Shown here piece by piece: positions 61,046 through 61,382 of a stretch of DNA of 61,382 bases (position 1 is its first letter; the number at the start of each line of letters is the position of its first letter). The stretch is taken from positions 1 to 61,382 of the forward strand of contig DAITPA010000004.1 in NCBI GenBank assembly GCA_036833805.1, given 5' to 3'. This stretch comes from PALSA-1196 sp036833805 (lineage in GTDB: Bacteria > Pseudomonadota > Gammaproteobacteria > Steroidobacterales > Steroidobacteraceae). The notes under the pieces are model-generated. The model worked only from the letters and a program-made list of their open reading frames with translations. It was not told the DNA's origin and did not search any database. A program made the translations under genes and the position numbers.

Positions 61046-61382
61046 GGCGCGCGCCGGCGCGGTGAGGCTTCCGGAGCGGCAGCTGCAGCGGGTCCGGGCG
61101 GCAGCGATTCGCGGATGCGGCCATTGACGCCGCCGCATGCGTCCGAGAGGTGCGCGCGTATGTCCCACAGTTCAGGGAAAAAACGCTGCGTGGCAGCCGC
61201 GGCGAGCAGGTCTACGGAGCGTCCCTTGAGCGATGCCGCGCCCATGCCTATAGAGCGGTGAATAGCCAGAATATGAATCGAGCGGAACTTCTGGAACCGC
61301 TCGTCGAGTTCCACCAGGCAATCGGCGAGCGCGTTCGCATCGGGATGCGAGTACTTCGAGTCATGCGCTGCCTCAACCGACA
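60997..61382 (-). CDS. tryptophan 2,3-dioxygenase-like, C-terminal part
   Basis: Open to the window edge, so the start lies outside. The visible 127 residues run HPDANALADCLVELDERFQK, FRSIHILAIHRSIGMGAASL, AAAATQRFFPELWDIRAHLS and a Pro/Ala/Arg-rich tail of about 45 residues. LDExFxxxRxxHxxxIxRxIG and RFFPELWxIR are the C-terminal elements of tryptophan 2,3-dioxygenase, which opens tryptophan to N-formylkynurenine. The catalytic N-terminal half cannot be seen. The tail overlaps the transporter gene and may be extra. Confidence 0.65.
   Translation of the reverse strand, partial: SVEAAHDSKYSHPDANALADCLVELDERFQKFRSIHILAIHRSIGMGAASLKGRSVDLLAAAATQRFFPELWDIRAHLSDACGGVNGRIRESLPPGPAAAAAPEASPRRRAPQVSSVKGVKRVSRSK

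Overview
The window is 61.4 kb of GC-rich, gene-dense chromosome from a gammaproteobacterium. The gene order gyrA-serC-(serA)-pheA-aroA-cmk-rpsA-ihfB-lapB, the rimP-nusA-infB-rbfA-truB-rpsO-pnp operon, smc-zipA-ligA, and dksA-gluQ are all typical of that class. A lineage near Steroidobacterales or Nevskiales is a guess from the style of the proteins (PhaR, an extended DksA, DUF2934, DUF3617). A run of ten Ns and several one- or two-base frameshifts suggest a draft or metagenome-derived assembly.

Layout. 1-4.8 kb: small envelope or secreted proteins of mostly unknown role (YidB-like, a lipoprotein, a secreted protein with a TonB-box-like motif, an EF-hand protein, DUF3617, a DUF481 outer-membrane protein) and a GIY-YIG-like protein. 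4.9-10.5 kb: a frameshifted EamA permease, an Fsr-type MFS exporter, murJ, apbE and a DUF2934 protein. 10.6-23 kb: a long minus-strand block (galU, lapB, ihfB, rpsA, cmk, aroA, pheA, serA, serC, gyrA) joining serine and aromatic amino-acid synthesis to translation and LPS control. 23.1-31 kb: ubiG-rmuC-yciK, facing an rluB-like/scpB/scpA/trpS/yciO run, then yciB-bolA and a parvulin lipoprotein. 32-41 kb: ligA-zipA-smc, divergent from queF, dksA, gluQ and phaR. 41-49.7 kb: the pnp to rimP transcription/translation operon, read right to left, with a possible attenuator in its leader. 49.7-61.4 kb: an accessory zone with a methyltransferase, a broken O-methyltransferase, a cytochrome c beside a collapsed copA/copB copper-resistance remnant, an ArnT-like glycosyltransferase, an envelope msrA-msrB pair, rhlE, uup, a broken DUF255 thioredoxin-fold protein, a queuosine-precursor transporter and the end of a tryptophan 2,3-dioxygenase.

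Three genes concern queuosine tRNA modification: QueF (preQ0 reduction), GluQ (glutamylation of Q in tRNA-Asp) and the YhhQ-type transporter. ScpA, ScpB and Smc are all present, so the whole condensin lies in this window.

I did not find a clearly new multi-gene system. The best leads are an RluB-like protein whose catalytic aspartate is replaced by proline, a possible attenuator with two competing 3' arms ahead of rimP-nusA-infB, a copA/copB deletion scar next to an intact His-rich cytochrome c, and a UGA codon inside the CxxC motif of the DUF255 gene. A 46-bp perfect inverted repeat touching the N gap in infB looks like an assembly artefact and should be fixed before the locus is used.
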